Below are positions 27,101-42,100 of a DNA stretch of 64,000 nucleotides, one piece after another. Source of the stretch: Tyto alba (lineage: Eukaryota > Chordata > Aves > Strigiformes > Tytonidae); assembly GCF_018691265.1 (NCBI RefSeq), contig NW_024881295.1, positions 17,345,904 through 17,409,903 on the forward strand, in the 5' to 3' direction. A program made the translations under genes and the position numbers. Position 1 is the stretch's first letter, and each line of letters starts with the position of its first letter. The notes below the pieces were generated by a model. The model had not been told where the DNA came from. It made no database searches and was given only the letters and a program-made list of their open reading frames with translations.

Positions 27101-30100
27101 TTAACTGAATAGACCTTTCTTTACTCACAAGGTTGCAGGATGTAGCTTTCTACTTCACCACAAAATCAATTACATGTTCCATTAATGCCAGTGGAGTCTG
27201 CCTGGGGCCCCGAGCCTTCATATACAAGTCCCACAGCAGCTCATGGCTTAGAACAAGACAGTAAAGTCACTTTTGTGACAATCTCCTTGCATGAAGAATG
27301 TAAGCTCCAGAACTAGTGCTTTTGGTTTGTGGGGACCTTCCTGTCCCTTCAGAGAGGTCTGTGGCTCTCAGTCTGGTGTCTGTAAGAAAGTACAAAGAAC
27401 GCCTCAGCACAGTGCTCATTGTTGGCATTTCAAAGCCAACAACTGTGCTGGCACTCTGAGAATTGGTGAGAGGCTCTGTTGGATTTGGTCTTGGGAGTCC
27501 CTGGACTGACAGGTGATGATTATTGCAGGCCATCTCCTCCTCCTGTGGAGTCTCCATGGGTCTTCCATCAAAAGTAAATGAGAAGGGAGAAGCTGCTGGC
27601 ATTTTCTGCCCTGAATAATCTTCCCACACACACACAAAAATATGTATAAAAAAATAAAACTGTTTGCTGATATACTTGGTTCATGATTTTCTAGGTAACT
27701 GTCATAACTGACATTTTGCTGTAGCACATTATTACTGTGTCCAGGCTGTGAGAGCAAGCACCAAACACATAAAGGAGAAAAGAAAGCTCAGCAATAGGGC
27801 AGACAGCAGGCTGTGGAGATTCCTAAATTAGCACTGAGCTAAGTCACTAAATCTGTGCAGCCCCACATCGCGTCATGCAGCTGTACCAAGTTGGACTGGA
27901 AGCAACAGAGAACAGGGTGTTGCCAAATGATTTCTCAGTTAATCCATAACCCAAATAAACCATGCAGAGATAAGTGAGAGATGATGGTGCTTAAATTGTC
28001 AGAACAAAATCTCAGTTCCAACTTCATAGGCAGAAGTCTGTAGGTCACAGTGAATTAAATTTATGCTAGGGAAGAATCTGATCACAGGCTGTCTATTTTC
28101 CCTGTGCTTACAACACCAAAGATAATACCTTTTACTGCAAACTTCACCCAGGATGAATTGTGAATCAGTGTACATGAATCACCTGCCAAACCCTCAAGTG
28201 CGTCAGTGATAAGAGAATACAAATTCAAAAGTGCAGGTTCCATATCAGCAGCTGGAGTGGAGCTGACGGCACAGCTAGAGACAGTGACCATTCCTGAATT
28301 CCTTCCTGGCCATGGTTTGAATTTTTCATCTCACTTTTCGTGCTAAGATATGATGCATCTGAGTGATGCAACCTCTGTGACAGATCTGATGTCCATCTGA
28401 GTTCTCTTGACTTGTCAATGATAACAACTTCATTCAGTTTGAGCACGAATAGTTGCTGCTATAATCTCAGACATCACTAACTGAACTTCCCATAACTACC
28501 AGGTATGTCCAGTGACAAAGTTACAGTTCTGGATTTTTCTAATCTAATGGGTTTTTGGTTGGTGGTTCGGTTCCCCCCTCTGTTGTTCCCCCCCCTCCGA
28601 AGTACTGATGTAACACTCTTCCCCTCAGTTCTGTTGTCAGCAAGGATACTTAACAGGGAAACTCCTCAATGAGATTATTTCACAGGAAACTATTTCAAAG
28701 GCATTGTTTTGGTTGTCAAAGCAAGCACAACTTCAGTTAAACAGGGCTTTAGCTTTTTAAATTTATTTCTGCAGCCTAATTAAGCGCATCTTTCTTAATT
28801 TATTACACTAGAGAAGATTGTCTCAAAAGCACATAAACCCAGCCTGACCTGTAGAAATTCTGAGAGCATGCCAAATCCACCAAAGCCAGTAGGAGCTACA
28901 AATCAGTGCCCTTGGACAGAAACCCACACCCCAGCACTGTCCACTGAATGCCCACTCCTGCTTCCCCCAGGAGGTCAGTGGAAGCTTTCTTCCCCACAGC
29001 TTTCCACAGACACACAGCTGGCCATCGAGTCAGGCACATGTCAAACAGGTGCCCGGCTGAAGCTGGCTGCAGCCAAAAGGCCATTCCACAGCCATTTGCT
29101 TAAATGTTGCGTTGGCTTCCCTGATGCAAAGTACTTCCCATGACACTTTAGATATATCAGCATAATGAAGCTCAGAGTTTACTTCCATCCACCCCCTTTC
29201 AAGTGACTAGAAAGACCTCAGACAGTATAATTTTCCAAGAGCACTATTTTGCTGCGCTGTTGCCTGGAACGGCTGCCTAAGCAAAGCACTGTGGCTGAGA
29301 AGTTCCCACTGGTTATACTAGAAGTTCCAGCCCTGTTAGACTCATTAAAAGGAACAGCACTTAGCTTAATGGTTAGGAGACACCACTATTAATTTTGAAG
29401 TGGAGGATTTATAAATCAGTTATTGCTTCCATGAGTCTGAGACAGAATACTGGACCAGGAGGGTAACAACAACAAGGTCTGATGTGCCCTACCTCTGCGA
29501 GTGGGGACAAACCCATACAGGACACCTTGGCCCCGCTGGCTAGGCAGCAACCAGCAATCTGATCTTGCTCCTCACACATGCCTGCTGTTGCAGAGCCTTC
29601 TCGTAAGCCCAACTTCAGCCACATAAGCTTTCTTAGTCGCCCATGAACGCTTACTAACTCATTTCTATTCAGGAATCTAGAAAGCCCTCAACACTTTTGG
29701 AAGCATCAAACCCCATTCTCTGGGACATTTAAACAGATACTGAGATACCATCCCCTAAGCTTTGTCATCTGTGTGTGTCTTGGGGTAGAAAGTGGTGGTG
29801 TATGTTCCTTCTCCTGCCAGATCCGAGACAAATAGTCCTTCACCATTTCAGACTATATAGAAACACTCCCTTCAAAGCACAATTGCTCTAAATCATTGTT
29901 TAAAAAACTGAAATAGGAGTACGAGGTCTATGCTTGCTTGCTATTCTGTGCACTATCGGTAAGTGAGGTTACACAGGATTTAGGTCAGGGCCAGTTTTAC
30001 TTCTAAAACACTATCTAATCTGACCTTTAGTATTGCTTTTACATAAAACTGAACAGCCACAGCAACAGCTGTATGAGGAACTGAGCCCAAAACATAGTAC

Positions 30101-33100
30101 TTCTCCAAGCCCTACTTCAGTGTCCTTCCTGGGGTGCAGGGAAGGCAAATTTAAGACCTTGGAAGGCTACTATTGACACTCAGGTTATGTAGTGTTAAAT
30201 CTGGAGAGACAGTTTTAACTGAAATGTTTTTGGAAGAATGTGTGTCAGGTGGTTGGTATTCAATATTCAAAAGAATACAATCTGGGGCCACACCAACCAC
30301 TAAAAAAAAACCAAACATATCAAATTTAATAAAAGCCAGTTTTACATGCATAATCAACTTCTGAAGTAGTTCTTTTTACAGAGCTCCTTTCCTGAGCTTT
30401 GTTGTGAACATTACTCACTATTATCTTCCAGTCACAACTTAGTCCAGAGTCTTATGTATTATTTTAACACAACGTAAAAGCACCAAGTTAATTCTAAAAT
30501 ACCTGATTAATAGAGGGATAAGGAGGGAGAGAGCACTCTACAATTCCTGCATACTTCTTTTACTGTGTGGATTCCTGCAGCATTCTATCCTAAATAAGTT
30601 TTATCAGGCATCTGTGAAGACCAAACAATTACGCTTTCTGAACTCTTTGCCCTTAGACTTCAATCCCTGCTCTACAGCTGGTCAGAGAAGTTTCCAAATT
30701 CTACAACACACTTTTGCAATACCTTGTAACCTAGGACTAACCCTAGAAAGCGTATAACCCCTTGTGGTCATGGTTATATCTAAATTCATAATCCACTGGA
30801 AAAAAATGCTAGTAGAATAACTGAGGCATAGAATAACTGACTGCACTGCAGAAATTCTTGCTACCATCTTAACAATGGATCAACCCTTTGCATTTACAGC
30901 TGAGCACCACCTGCTGGTTATCTCCTCTAATTTGGCTGTTTCTCCTGCCACCCTCCTCCCAGTAACTCCTGAGAGCAGATCCTAGATTTTAGAAGGACAG
31001 ACTGATGTAGATGTTTCGACTGGGTGCTGTAACACGGGACCTGAGACTTCAAAGCTGAGCTTCTGAACTCAAGACATGAAGGTGGAGGCAGCTGTGATGG
31101 TCAACAGAGGGAGACAAAACTCTGCAGCCCCCCCACAGGGAGGGCAGCAGGGCGATAGCCCCCCTCATGGCATCCACTCCCCATTGGGTCTCAGAGACCA
31201 ACACAAAACAAACCACCTGCAAATAAAAAGCAAAGACAGCAGAGGTCCCTTCCTCTTCTGTTGAATTCTCGTGTGCCTCTTTCTTCTAGTTTTAGTTGAC
31301 TTCCCCTGAAACTTACGATTTCGCTGTACTCTCTCCATCACCTCCTAGTTGAAACACAAGTTGCTGATTTTCTCACCTAGTTCTGTTGTGCCAGTGACCT
31401 CGCGATCTAGGTTTAACATTAACTACTTAATCCAGTTTGCCAAGAGGAACAGGCCTGCTACCTACTATTATGAAAAAATTCTGATCCTGGAATTTCAATT
31501 CTGCCACTTTGATCTTATAAAGTATCTTAATGGAGATGCTTTCAGACTCATGCTGTTAGAGTATAATTTAATTTAACATTGTAAACTTAAGATGAGATGG
31601 CCAAAGATGAGTGTTTTAATTGTTTAACTTTCATCAAACTCAGCTGAAGCTGGATAGGGAAGTCCCAGCACCATTTTTCAGAAGTGGGAGACGTTACTGG
31701 CCACCAGCTGTTTCACTTCTGATCTCTGCCCAACATCAATTCACAGTTTATGGGTAATATTACTGACATACCAATGGCCATTTCTATAATCCAGTATATC
31801 ACTGCTCTGAATTTAATATGGCTAGCTGTTACAGCAACATCAAGCTGCACTGAAGGATGGAAAGAAAAAGGAAAACCAACCTTGTTCTATGAATCGTTCT
31901 GTCAACATAGTAAGTTATAAACCCAAACAACAAGATGACCCCACCCTTGAAATTTCTCCAGGAAAACAAGGGAAAGCCAAACTTAATATTTCTAATTATC
32001 AAGGAAAACCTTCCACTGTATAACCACCTTAAACCTCCTCCTCCCCGATCTTTACAGCACATCCTAAGTCAGGGCCTTGGCCCAGCTTTCAATTAGATTA
32101 TTAATAGGAACAATAGAGTCAAAGTTTCTCAACTCAGATGCCTCAAGTTGTTAAGCCCAAATAAAGCAATACCACACTAGATATGCTGATTTCAGATTTT
32201 CCTCCTGTACCCAGGGTTGTGCAAGAATGTTGTGTTGGCTCTTTCCTTTGTTCCAAACATAGGAAGGGCTCCCTTGGTGACGCAGTTAGCTGTGTCTCTG
32301 GGTCCCAGTGCTCTCTGGTGACAATACCTTGCCTGGGAATGCCGGGTACCCTACAAGAGCTGAGCCTCCGTGGGGTCTTAATTACAGCACCTGGACCCTC
32401 TGTATGACAGTGTTTGAGATCGCATTGGGTCTGTGTATCTTTGAAAAATCTGCAGCAAGGCGATGGGGGGACCCCACGGAAATTGCTCCTTGCAATCTTT
32501 TTGCTGCCTCCAATTCCTCTACTCTCTCTTACTGCCAGGGTCAGCCTTCTGGGGTCAGCTCCAGGGACTTTCATGGGAAATGAAATATCCCACAGAGCCC
32601 AGTGCTGCTGCCTTTCTGCAAGGGGACTCACCACATGGGCTGGTATGTGAGCTTGGCTGGGGGCACCGAGTCTTGCACAGGGCTAGCTTCTTCCAGAATA
32701 AAATTCCTCAAACGCTAACTGCAGCAGATGGCATAACTGCTTAGTTTGGTTGCTTCCAGTTTACTGTATGGAGACCATAAGTTGTGTACTCCAGTAAAAA
32801 GTGCATGGCTGGGATACAGTTCCCCACTTGGGGCTGGTGTGGGAGGACGGCTGTCCATTTGCCCTGTGCCAGCCATTGCTGCCTTGGCCATCTGAAGGCT
32901 GTAGAAGAGGGGGAAGAGCACCCAGAGCACACACCACAAAGCTATGCAGAGAACAGAGGGCAAGTAACTTCGCAAGCATCAGGGAGAAGGCTTTCCTGGG
33001 GACTTTAAGGAGATCAGCAGGTTGATACACACCAGGTAGCCCATGGAAGTTTCTAGGAGGGAAACCAAGGCTGAAAGAATAGACTCACCATGCAAAGACA

Positions 33101-36100
33101 CTTTGTTTTAAAAGTTATTGTGTTTTAACTGATTTCTCTAATTAAGGAATTACCCTTTTTTTAGCTTAATGGACTGTTCTTATAGCTCCAGTTTTAAAGA
33201 CTAGAGGATTTTTTTGCCTTTTGATGTGAGGAGATTCCACCTCAAGGTTCTAGCTGCTTCAGGTTTCTGTCATATATGGTCAAAAAAAAGCCAAACCAAA
33301 AAAAAAAAAAAAAAAAACCAACAACAAAAAAAAGACACAAACAGGTTCTGGCACAAAACTCACTCTGACCCCATCTGGATTTTCCTGTTGGTTCAGATTC
33401 ATGTAACTTCAGCTAACAGCAGTAAGACTGCAGAGAAGCCTGAGCATTTCCTTTGTAATATCATCCCCAAAACAGTGTCTGCAGCCCCCCTAACAAAAGA
33501 CAGTAGATGTACCAATGAAAGAGGAAAATTGGAGAGGAAGAGCCAAAGGGTGGGATTATTTGCTTCCATCAGTGGGCAAGGACTCGTCAAGCTACAATGT
33601 GAAGGGAGGGTAATACCACATCTGTTGGAAAACTGGATCAAATTCTGAGTTGCTTCTGTTGCAGATTGCCTGAGTGCTTCTGAGCAGTTTATTTGTGTCT
33701 GTCATAACAGGACACCCGTGATGTGATGAGGTATTTGGGTGCCACTTGAATCAGACAATAATAGCATCCCCTCCTTGTTGGATATATCCCCTGCTTCTGC
33801 AATTGAGGTATCTCCTTCCTGACTTGAACTGCAGTGACAATTTTTTCCAGAAGATAAGAGCAAAGAGCTGTTGTATACAACACCTTACCTGCTTACGGGC
33901 TTCAGAGGCGCAAAAGTTTAACCTTAGCTGCTTAGAAGGACATACCTCTAGGCCATTCTAAGGCATTTCACTGTGCGTTTTCTACTGCTTTAAAACTCTG
34001 AATTTGTAAATGTTTCCCACCAGATTGGCAGACTGTTTCAGAGGTATCACTTATATGTTCAAGAGCTGCCTTGCATATATGAGCTCACGTTTCTTAGTTG
34101 CCTTTTGAAGATGCCTAAGAAGCAGACATCTCTCCAATGGCCCATAGCATACAGGTGAAAACCAGCTGCCTTCTGTAGTAGAAATTTGTTTCAAGTATCT
34201 TCTTGATTCAGTCTTGCTTCATACTGACCCTTTTTGAAGCAAGGCATGCCTAAGCGTCTCAATGCTTTGCCACTCAAAAGAAAATTACATTTAAGCCAGT
34301 GAGTCCATACGCAATTAAGAAACCTGAATATGCACCTCGAAGGGTTGATGTAGCAAGTGTAGGAGACAGAAAAGCCCTGTATTGGATGCTTTAGAAATTA
34401 CCTATGCTCATATCTTGTCCTGAAAAATTAAAGTACTACTTTTAGTTGCTGGTAACCATTCATGACTGCTGTAGGGTAGGTGAAGCACTGTAGTAAAAGC
34501 AAGAGACTCAAGGGCAGGACCTTGATCTCATTCTGTACTCTGCTATCCTTCACTGACCTGCAATGATGCCTTTTGACTCCTCAGCTGGTTCACTTAAAGC
34601 ATGGGCAATAGTTACAGGTGGAAATGCTCTGTACAAGCTAACAATAAATCCTATTAAAGATTTAGTTAAACTTTGAGGAACCTCCTACTTTTTTATCTCT
34701 AATAGAGTTAGCAGAAGAGGCTCTGACTGGGACCAGAGCTGCATTGTGCTAGTTACCATACACTTCCCCCCCCCAAAAAAAAATGAAGATAAAAAGGAGA
34801 AAAAAAGAGGCATTTTCTTGGGCTAGAAAGCTCTTAATATATAAGAATAAAAACAGTTTTATCTCCATTTTTACCAAGAATCCCAGACAGAAATTACACA
34901 ACAGCTTAGAGCCAAGCTGAGCTCTCCAACTCCTAGAAGTGCTTTCACCCACCCAGCCCCATTCCTGTCCATTTTAGCCACAGCAGCAGTGAAACCCTCT
35001 AAAATGTAGCTAAACGACGTGCCATAATCAATCCAAGAACAGGAGCGGTAGCCTCTGTCAGACAATAACCAAGCCACAAGCAGAAACGCTGATGAATTCA
35101 CCCCCCACAAAGCAACACTAAACCCAGAGCAAACAAACACGACAGTTCTTCAGCCAGGCTGGGGGAGACGCCGTGGATGTGCTCGGCGGTGCTCCCACGC
35201 ACGCCACTCAGAACACAGCCATCCTCTCCAGCGCGGGACCTCACATCCTCTCCTGGCTACCCATCGCCCCGGCGAGGCAGTACCAGCCTTCCTCGGCACA
35301 GCAGGCTCCCGAGCAAGAGGTGTGAACACTAATTGAATCTGAACATCCATAGCCATGCATTGGTTTGCATTTTTCTCATGTTAAAACGCAACAGCCGTTT
35401 GTTCGAGCGCTCCTAATGTGTTTAAAACCTTTCTAGCGACAGCTGATGTTGTTTCTAAGCGTGACATTCCCAAGCAGCCTAGCACAGACCCGAGGTGTCA
35501 CTCTGCAGACTTCCCTACCTCCAAGCCCGTTGTTGACTCCACATATCTGCCCCTCTAACCCCAGTTACTACCTCACTACTTTCACTAGGTATTCAACACG
35601 TAGTTTGGCCAGGCTTGGGAAGATAAAAAAAAAAAAAAACAAAACAAAACCAAAAACAACCCAACAAACCACATACAAACAATTTGGATTAAGGATTTAT
35701 GAAAGTTTAGATCAGCAACATCACCTTTTTTTTTTTTTTTCACCTCTCCCAATGGCACGAGGCCAGATGCTCAGCTGCAAACTGACACAACTCAGAGTAT
35801 GCCAGTTCTGAACAAAATCAGCAGATTCAGCCTTTTTAGATCCAGAGATTGGCTCATTTTCCTGGCAGAGAAGGAAGCTAAGCCTTGCAGTTTTTGAAGA
35901 AAGAGAATACTATGCACCCAGGTGAGACTAAATCAGCAGGGTCTGTTTGGAGATGCCGGTGAGCACTGCAACAGGGGACAGGCACTGACCTGCAGGACAA
36001 AGACATTGTGAGTGTTACTACACATGAAACTGGAAAAAATGCTTTGCGGATAAAAGACCCTATAAATAATAGAGGGACCAAAACCCCTGAGTTTCACTGT

Positions 36101-39100
36101 TTATGGATGTGATTTCATCAGCTCTGCCTCTGCTGAAACCCTCAGTGGTGTTCTCCCCTCTTTCCATTCAGACTCTCACAGCTTCCTTTCTGTGGAGAGC
36201 CCCGAACACTCAGAGGGTGACCAGGGACACATACATATCAAAATCTACAGATGAACCTGAACTCCAGTGCCTTAGAGTGAGGTTTATGTAGGAAATACTG
36301 CAGGATGTAAAGCCCCCTGAGAATAAGAAAAATCACCTACCTAATTTCATCAGCTTCAGTAGCTTACCTGCATGATTAATTCAGTCTGTATTACATACAT
36401 AATACAGGCACATATTGCACTTCTACAGTAGAACTTAGCCATCTCTCTCTCTCCCTACACATCACCTATGTGAGCATTCTTGTTATTTTACAGATGGGGA
36501 AACCAAGATCCAGGGAGAGCAAGTAGGATGCCCTAAGCCACACAGCAAAAGATAAATTAGCCTTAGGCTTCCTTACATGAAAAGCAACATCAGACCAAGG
36601 CTGGGATGGTTCTGTATAGAGTTACAGGTCACTAGGTGAACAGAGATCAAGGGACTTTTGCTATATGCTTGTCCCATTCTAAGATTTTTTTTTTTTTTAA
36701 GTTCGGTGGTGGTTTTTTGTTGTTGTTGTTGTTTTTTTTGTTTTGTTTTGTTTTTTTAAACCACCCTGCACATCTGCTACAAGCTCCAGTCAGAGGGGAG
36801 TTGGACCTTTGGTCTGATCCAGTACAGCTGTTACTGTGTTCCCTCAGTTTTAGAAATCAACCTGACCCCTCAGCATTGGATGCAAACACCCTTAGACTTG
36901 GAAGAAGCTCAAATTTAGGACCTTGCTTTAGGAATGTTTCGTATTAAAATGATTTATATGAACACATTTGCTCTTTAGATCTGGCAGCAGCCTGCTATCA
37001 GGCCCAGCTTTTCTTAATATTTTGGGCCATAAGCCATCCAGCTTGGGGATTTATTCATCTTAACGTGTTTAGCTTTGTAAGCACAATGCAGTAGTTACTG
37101 TTGTGCCTCCCGGCTGCTCTTCCATTTTTTATAAACTAATTTTCTCTGCTAACCTACTTTTAATTTTTCCCTCGTAAAGCTGTTTTTGGTCTTTGTTTGC
37201 TCCCACCCCGCTGCCCTCTCCCAAAGGAAAAAAAAAAAAAAACAAAAAAACAAAACCACAACGGGATAAAACTGCTCTGGGTGCTAAACACTACTGACTT
37301 GAATAGGCTCCAGCTTCTATATCCTGGCTTTGGAAATAATTGTTCCCGCTAATCCTTTTGAGTGCACTCCCAATTCCATACATTCAAAGAGCTGTCATCG
37401 TCCCCCCCATACACACCCAATTGCTTCTGTTCAACAATCAGAGATCGTGCATCAGCACATTGTAATTGCTGGTGCCAAGCAGTTCTTGAGCCCCCAAACC
37501 CACTGCCTGCTTCTGAGCTATGGATGGAGGCTCCTCCACCAGTGTCACTGCCCTTCCTGCCTTGTCCTCATCCCAGATACCTGGAAAAATTATATTCTAT
37601 TCCAGCTCAGCTCTGCAGTCTGCCAGTCAATTCCTGGATCCCTTCAACTCAGTATCATAAATACACTTAATGAGGGAGTTTAATATAGATTTGGTAAGAC
37701 AGTTATTTGAGCGATACATAATTTATGTTGCCCTGTAGCATAGGAAGCCGTGAGTGGTGTCTGAGAGCGAACGGATTCAGGAAACTTGCCATACAGCAGC
37801 ACAACGTACCAAAGGGGGAAAAAGAGTGGGGGGAAAAAAAAAGGAGACAGCAACCCAAGGAAGGAGGTGCGTGAAGGAGGAGATGAGCTCTATAGCAGGA
37901 AAAAATGTGAAAGACAGACAAGGTGAAAGGCACAGGGTGAGAAAAAGAACAGAAAAGGAGAGAATAGAAGAGGAGGCTGAAAGGAGAGAGGAGGAGCTGA
38001 GCAGAAGATGCAGATAGGGTCAGAGAAGGTCTGCAGGATGAATAAGAGATGAGCAGAAGCGTGGAAAAGGAGAAGTGGAGAGCAGTGCATGCACACTTGA
38101 TGCGACAGGCGGGTCTCTGCAGGCTGCGAGTGCTGCAGCCAGCCGGGAAGCAGAACCGACTGCCGTGTCAGCCGGAGGGCGAGGAGAGGCACCCCAGAAA
38201 TCCTGGGGCTCTGCTACCTTGCGACCCACCCCCGTTCCTCTGCTCTGCCCCCCCTGCCAGGGGACTGCCCGGCTTCCCTACCCACTTCCAACCCGTCGGC
38301 TCTGCGCGGTGTTAGGTTTAGCCTCCTGCTCTTGTGCGGTCCCATTTCGGGAAGGTGTAGTGAGCATACAAGGCCAGCCTTTCAGCCGGGTAAATCGGAG
38401 AGGCTCTGCTGGCATTATCACCCAACTGCACTGTCACTGCTTCAGCAACTACCTGGGCGCCCCTTAGCTCAAGGAGGAAGGTCCGAAGTGCTGCACCATG
38501 GTGACATCTCCGTCCAAGACAGCTCATCAAGTTTGCTTGTGGGTGTGAGACGAGACACAGGAGGGAGAGTGGGAGTTTGGCAAGACTAGAGAACATGAGC
38601 AGTGTTTAGCAGGCACACAGGATCTGTGCCTGCCATTTGCCTAGGCCTCCACTTCTGAAGAGGCACTGACCCCCAGCTCCTGGAAGTTACTTCTTGGTTG
38701 GAGAGGTCTCATCCAGTGTCAGTGAGCCCTGTTACACTGAGCAGTGACCTGTCACAGAAGCGTAGGAACACCTCAGAGAAAGATCTCCCATCAGGACAAG
38801 TCCCATACATGGGGAGAACCTGAGACACCAGGAAAGCATCCCCGATTTGTTTTCTGGGATTTATCCAACATGAATTGAAGACAACACAACCATTTGGCTC
38901 TAAACAGGACCCCTAGTGAGCAGGACAGATGGCTATATTAAAAGGAAAAAATCCTAAGCACAACTGGACTAGCTGACAGCCCCCACAGCGCCAGAAGAAT
39001 AGGACTGGCCCTGAACACTCAGTTTTCCTTTTGCCTGCAGCATCCATGACGAGGTTTACTATTACTCTTGTCCCTGGCGCACAGCCAAGAGGCTCGCTGT

Positions 39101-42100
39101 TGTGCCAGACTGGAGAAAGCCAGCCTTTGCCTCACAGAGCTGGTATTGACCAAAGCCTTCCCTGTGCATCCCTTTCTCTTGCACGTGTGTGGCTGTGCAC
39201 AAACCTGCTTCCTCGCCTGCAAGCCCACGGGTACAGCTCTGCGAGGGACGTCCGACCCGATGGGTGGGCGGACGTCTGGTCATTGCTGCTCTTCCCCATG
39301 CTGCCACCGATGCAGTCTGTGCCCGGGCATGGCATGCAGGCCAAAAATATTAAAATTGGCTCTCTTCATCCCAAGCGAAGTAGGCAGGAGCTGCAGGGAG
39401 CGAGCTAATAACTGTGCACTTAAGAGCAGCAGTATTGATCAAGAGCAGGGCCTTTAATCTCTCTGCTTTCTGCCCATAGAAAGGGAGCCGTGCTCCTCTC
39501 CTACCTTGCAAGGTGAGGACTTTCTGTGCGCTTTAACCTTCAGCAGCCGATGTTTACAAAGTACTTCTAAAGCTGACAACTGGGAAAGACTGTGGAAAAA
39601 TACCCCGGATTTTCCCTGGTGCCCGATGCTGCGTGTGCGGCTGGCTGTTTATCGGCCGGGATCCCCGCGGCAGGAGTCTCCACACCTACCCCTCCGAGTG
39701 CACGGCCTGCATTCATGCCTCTGTTTTCTTTGGCATCCTCCAGCATTTCCCTTGGAACTAACGGACAATAATACAGTTTCTCCTCAGACTTTCCCCTTTG
39801 CCAGAGCGCTCCCATGAAGAGGATTATCATTCTCATACTTGTGAGCCTCCCGCTGTCCCACTGCCTCTTTCAGGATGTTCCTCCCCTGGGGGGAGGGTCA
39901 CAAAACCCACAAAGCACACAGATTTTCAATTAGAGCTGTTCTGTATTTTTTTTTGTTTCTGCCCCCAAAAATACAACAAGAAGTTTGTACGAATTATTCA
40001 AATAGATTTAAGAAAGCTCTGTGCTCCCCTTGGACCCAAATCTGCAAGCTTTGGGAAGAAATATTTAGATGAACCTCCTTGAAAAGTTTTCAGAAGAAAG
40101 TAGCTATTTCTTGTAAAAATAAATGCATAATAAAAAGCAAAGAATTTCCCTTGAAAACTGATTTAAGGGGAAATTTTTTGGGGTAGCTTCTGTGAGTGTG
40201 GAGCTCAGCATGCCCTCTGGTGCCAGAGCCAGGTTTTACAGGCTCCGGAACCTGCCGGCTCTCTACAGCAAAACCAGAGATTAAATTTGAAAATAAATAA
40301 ATAAATAAATAATAATCCCACGCTTGTGGTGATATTCACCCTTCTTTCTACAGGAATTCGTACAAAAATTAAAAATAACAATAGACATGAGAGTTAAATA
40401 TTTGTGCGTATGTTCATGCTTTGAGTAATAACAAAGCCTCTGACTTGCAAAAGGCAGCTGGGTGCTTTACTCAGACCCTGGAGTGATCTGTATCGCTTGT
40501 GCCACGTTTACACAAAAGGAAGCAGAAAGGGGATTTGCTTGAGGTCAGACTGAAGCCAGCAGAGCCTTTACAGGGAAAGAGCCTGTCTCCTATGGAAAGC
40601 CAAAACATCCGGAAACGGGACACAGGAGCTGAGCTCCTGCACCAGTTCAGCCAGCACTGTTGTGTGACTGGGCTGCACTTTCAAGTTCTACTTTCCCTAC
40701 CCTTAAAAAGCAGGCAGCAATGATACATCCTCATCTCGGCAAAGTGCTGGTTTTCAGCAGACATGCTGGGTCTGCAACAAAACTTGCAAAATGAACTTGG
40801 TGTCTGACTGCCAGATCCAGATTTCCTCTCTTTGATGTAATATGGAGAAGAAAAGGCAGTATTCCCCACTCTCAGAAGGGGAACACTTTCACAGTGACTA
40901 GAAAGACACCAGCTCTAGCCTGATGACATAAATCACTTTGATGAGCCTTCAGGTATGCCCTGTGACTTGACTCAGGGCTCTGTTTGCCAAAAGGCAATCG
41001 TTTAATCTCCCCAGTGATCCCACGTAACCCCCCACAGCTGTCCAGGCAATCCTGCTGGGGGAAATCCAAGTGATTGCTTGTGACTCAGCTCCTGAGCTGC
41101 AGCAGTTTACAGGATTGAACTTTAAGACAAAGCAAAAGCAGAAATGGTCCCATTTTGAAAAGCTGTGCATGCACTGTGGCAGCTCAGAAAAAGAGTCACA
41201 GCCACATGTTCATACTCCACCAATGCAGCAGTTAGCTGGTGACAGCTGTGGCGCCAGGTATCCCAAGCAAAGCCATCCTCCTGCATTAATTGAAATGCCA
41301 TGTGTCTGAAGACTCACAGTTTGTTTAAGTCTCTTGTTATTTGAGGCTCCAGGCTTGCATCTGTAGCTGCTAGACTAGGCAGAATAATCTGTAAGGGCCA
41401 AATCCATAGAGGAGCTTGATTTCTCTAATTTTAGCTGCCATCATAAGGACTCCTGCAAACTGGTTGATTGCTTAAGCTGCCCATGTGAAAGCTTGGTGTC
41501 CAGCTTTCATCATCCAGTTGCCTTTTGGTCACCTTTGTGGATCTACTAAGCCTGGGCTGACAGAACTTTGAAAGAGCAATCGCAGTTTTTCATTGCTCAG
41601 CGCAAGGGGTTTCCCAGATCTAGTGACTCTGCATCAGAGAGTGGTGGATGTCCCTGCCTGCGGTATCATGTCCCAAACAGGGGGAACATGCCATGTCACC
41701 CATCCACATAAGAAAAGACGATGTGAAAACTATCTATTTTCATTGCCTGATCATCTGGGACACAGAGCTCCCTACATTGCAACTCAGCCCCATTTCTCAC
41801 TCCAGGTAAAGAAGCGTGGGGGCAGCTCAGAAGGAAGATTTGTTTTCATTCAACAAGAGCTCCCGACTTGCTTTATTTGTCTCCACATAAGCGACTGTGA
41901 ACAGATGCCTTGGCCTCCTTGTACCAGTCACTCATTTAACAAAAGCTCTGCCTTGTTTGTACAGCGCCCTTGTTCTCACACCCTTAACTCATCATTACAC
42001 GGAGATAAACTGTCAATGCCCAGCCTTGTGACACTGCAGGGAAGAGGGCTGACTCCTCAGGAATAAGGAAGGAAATACATGAAAGGGGTCAAATCTCAGA

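Noticed and set aside
32143..32634. A 163-residue open frame on the minus strand in NINJ2 intron 1
   Set aside because: No recognisable domain; several overlapping frames of similar length exist in the same GC-richer stretch, as expected by chance.
33291..33345. The poly(A)-rich tract as the tail of a processed pseudogene
   Set aside because: No intronless coding remnant, poly(A) signal or target-site duplication was seen next to it.
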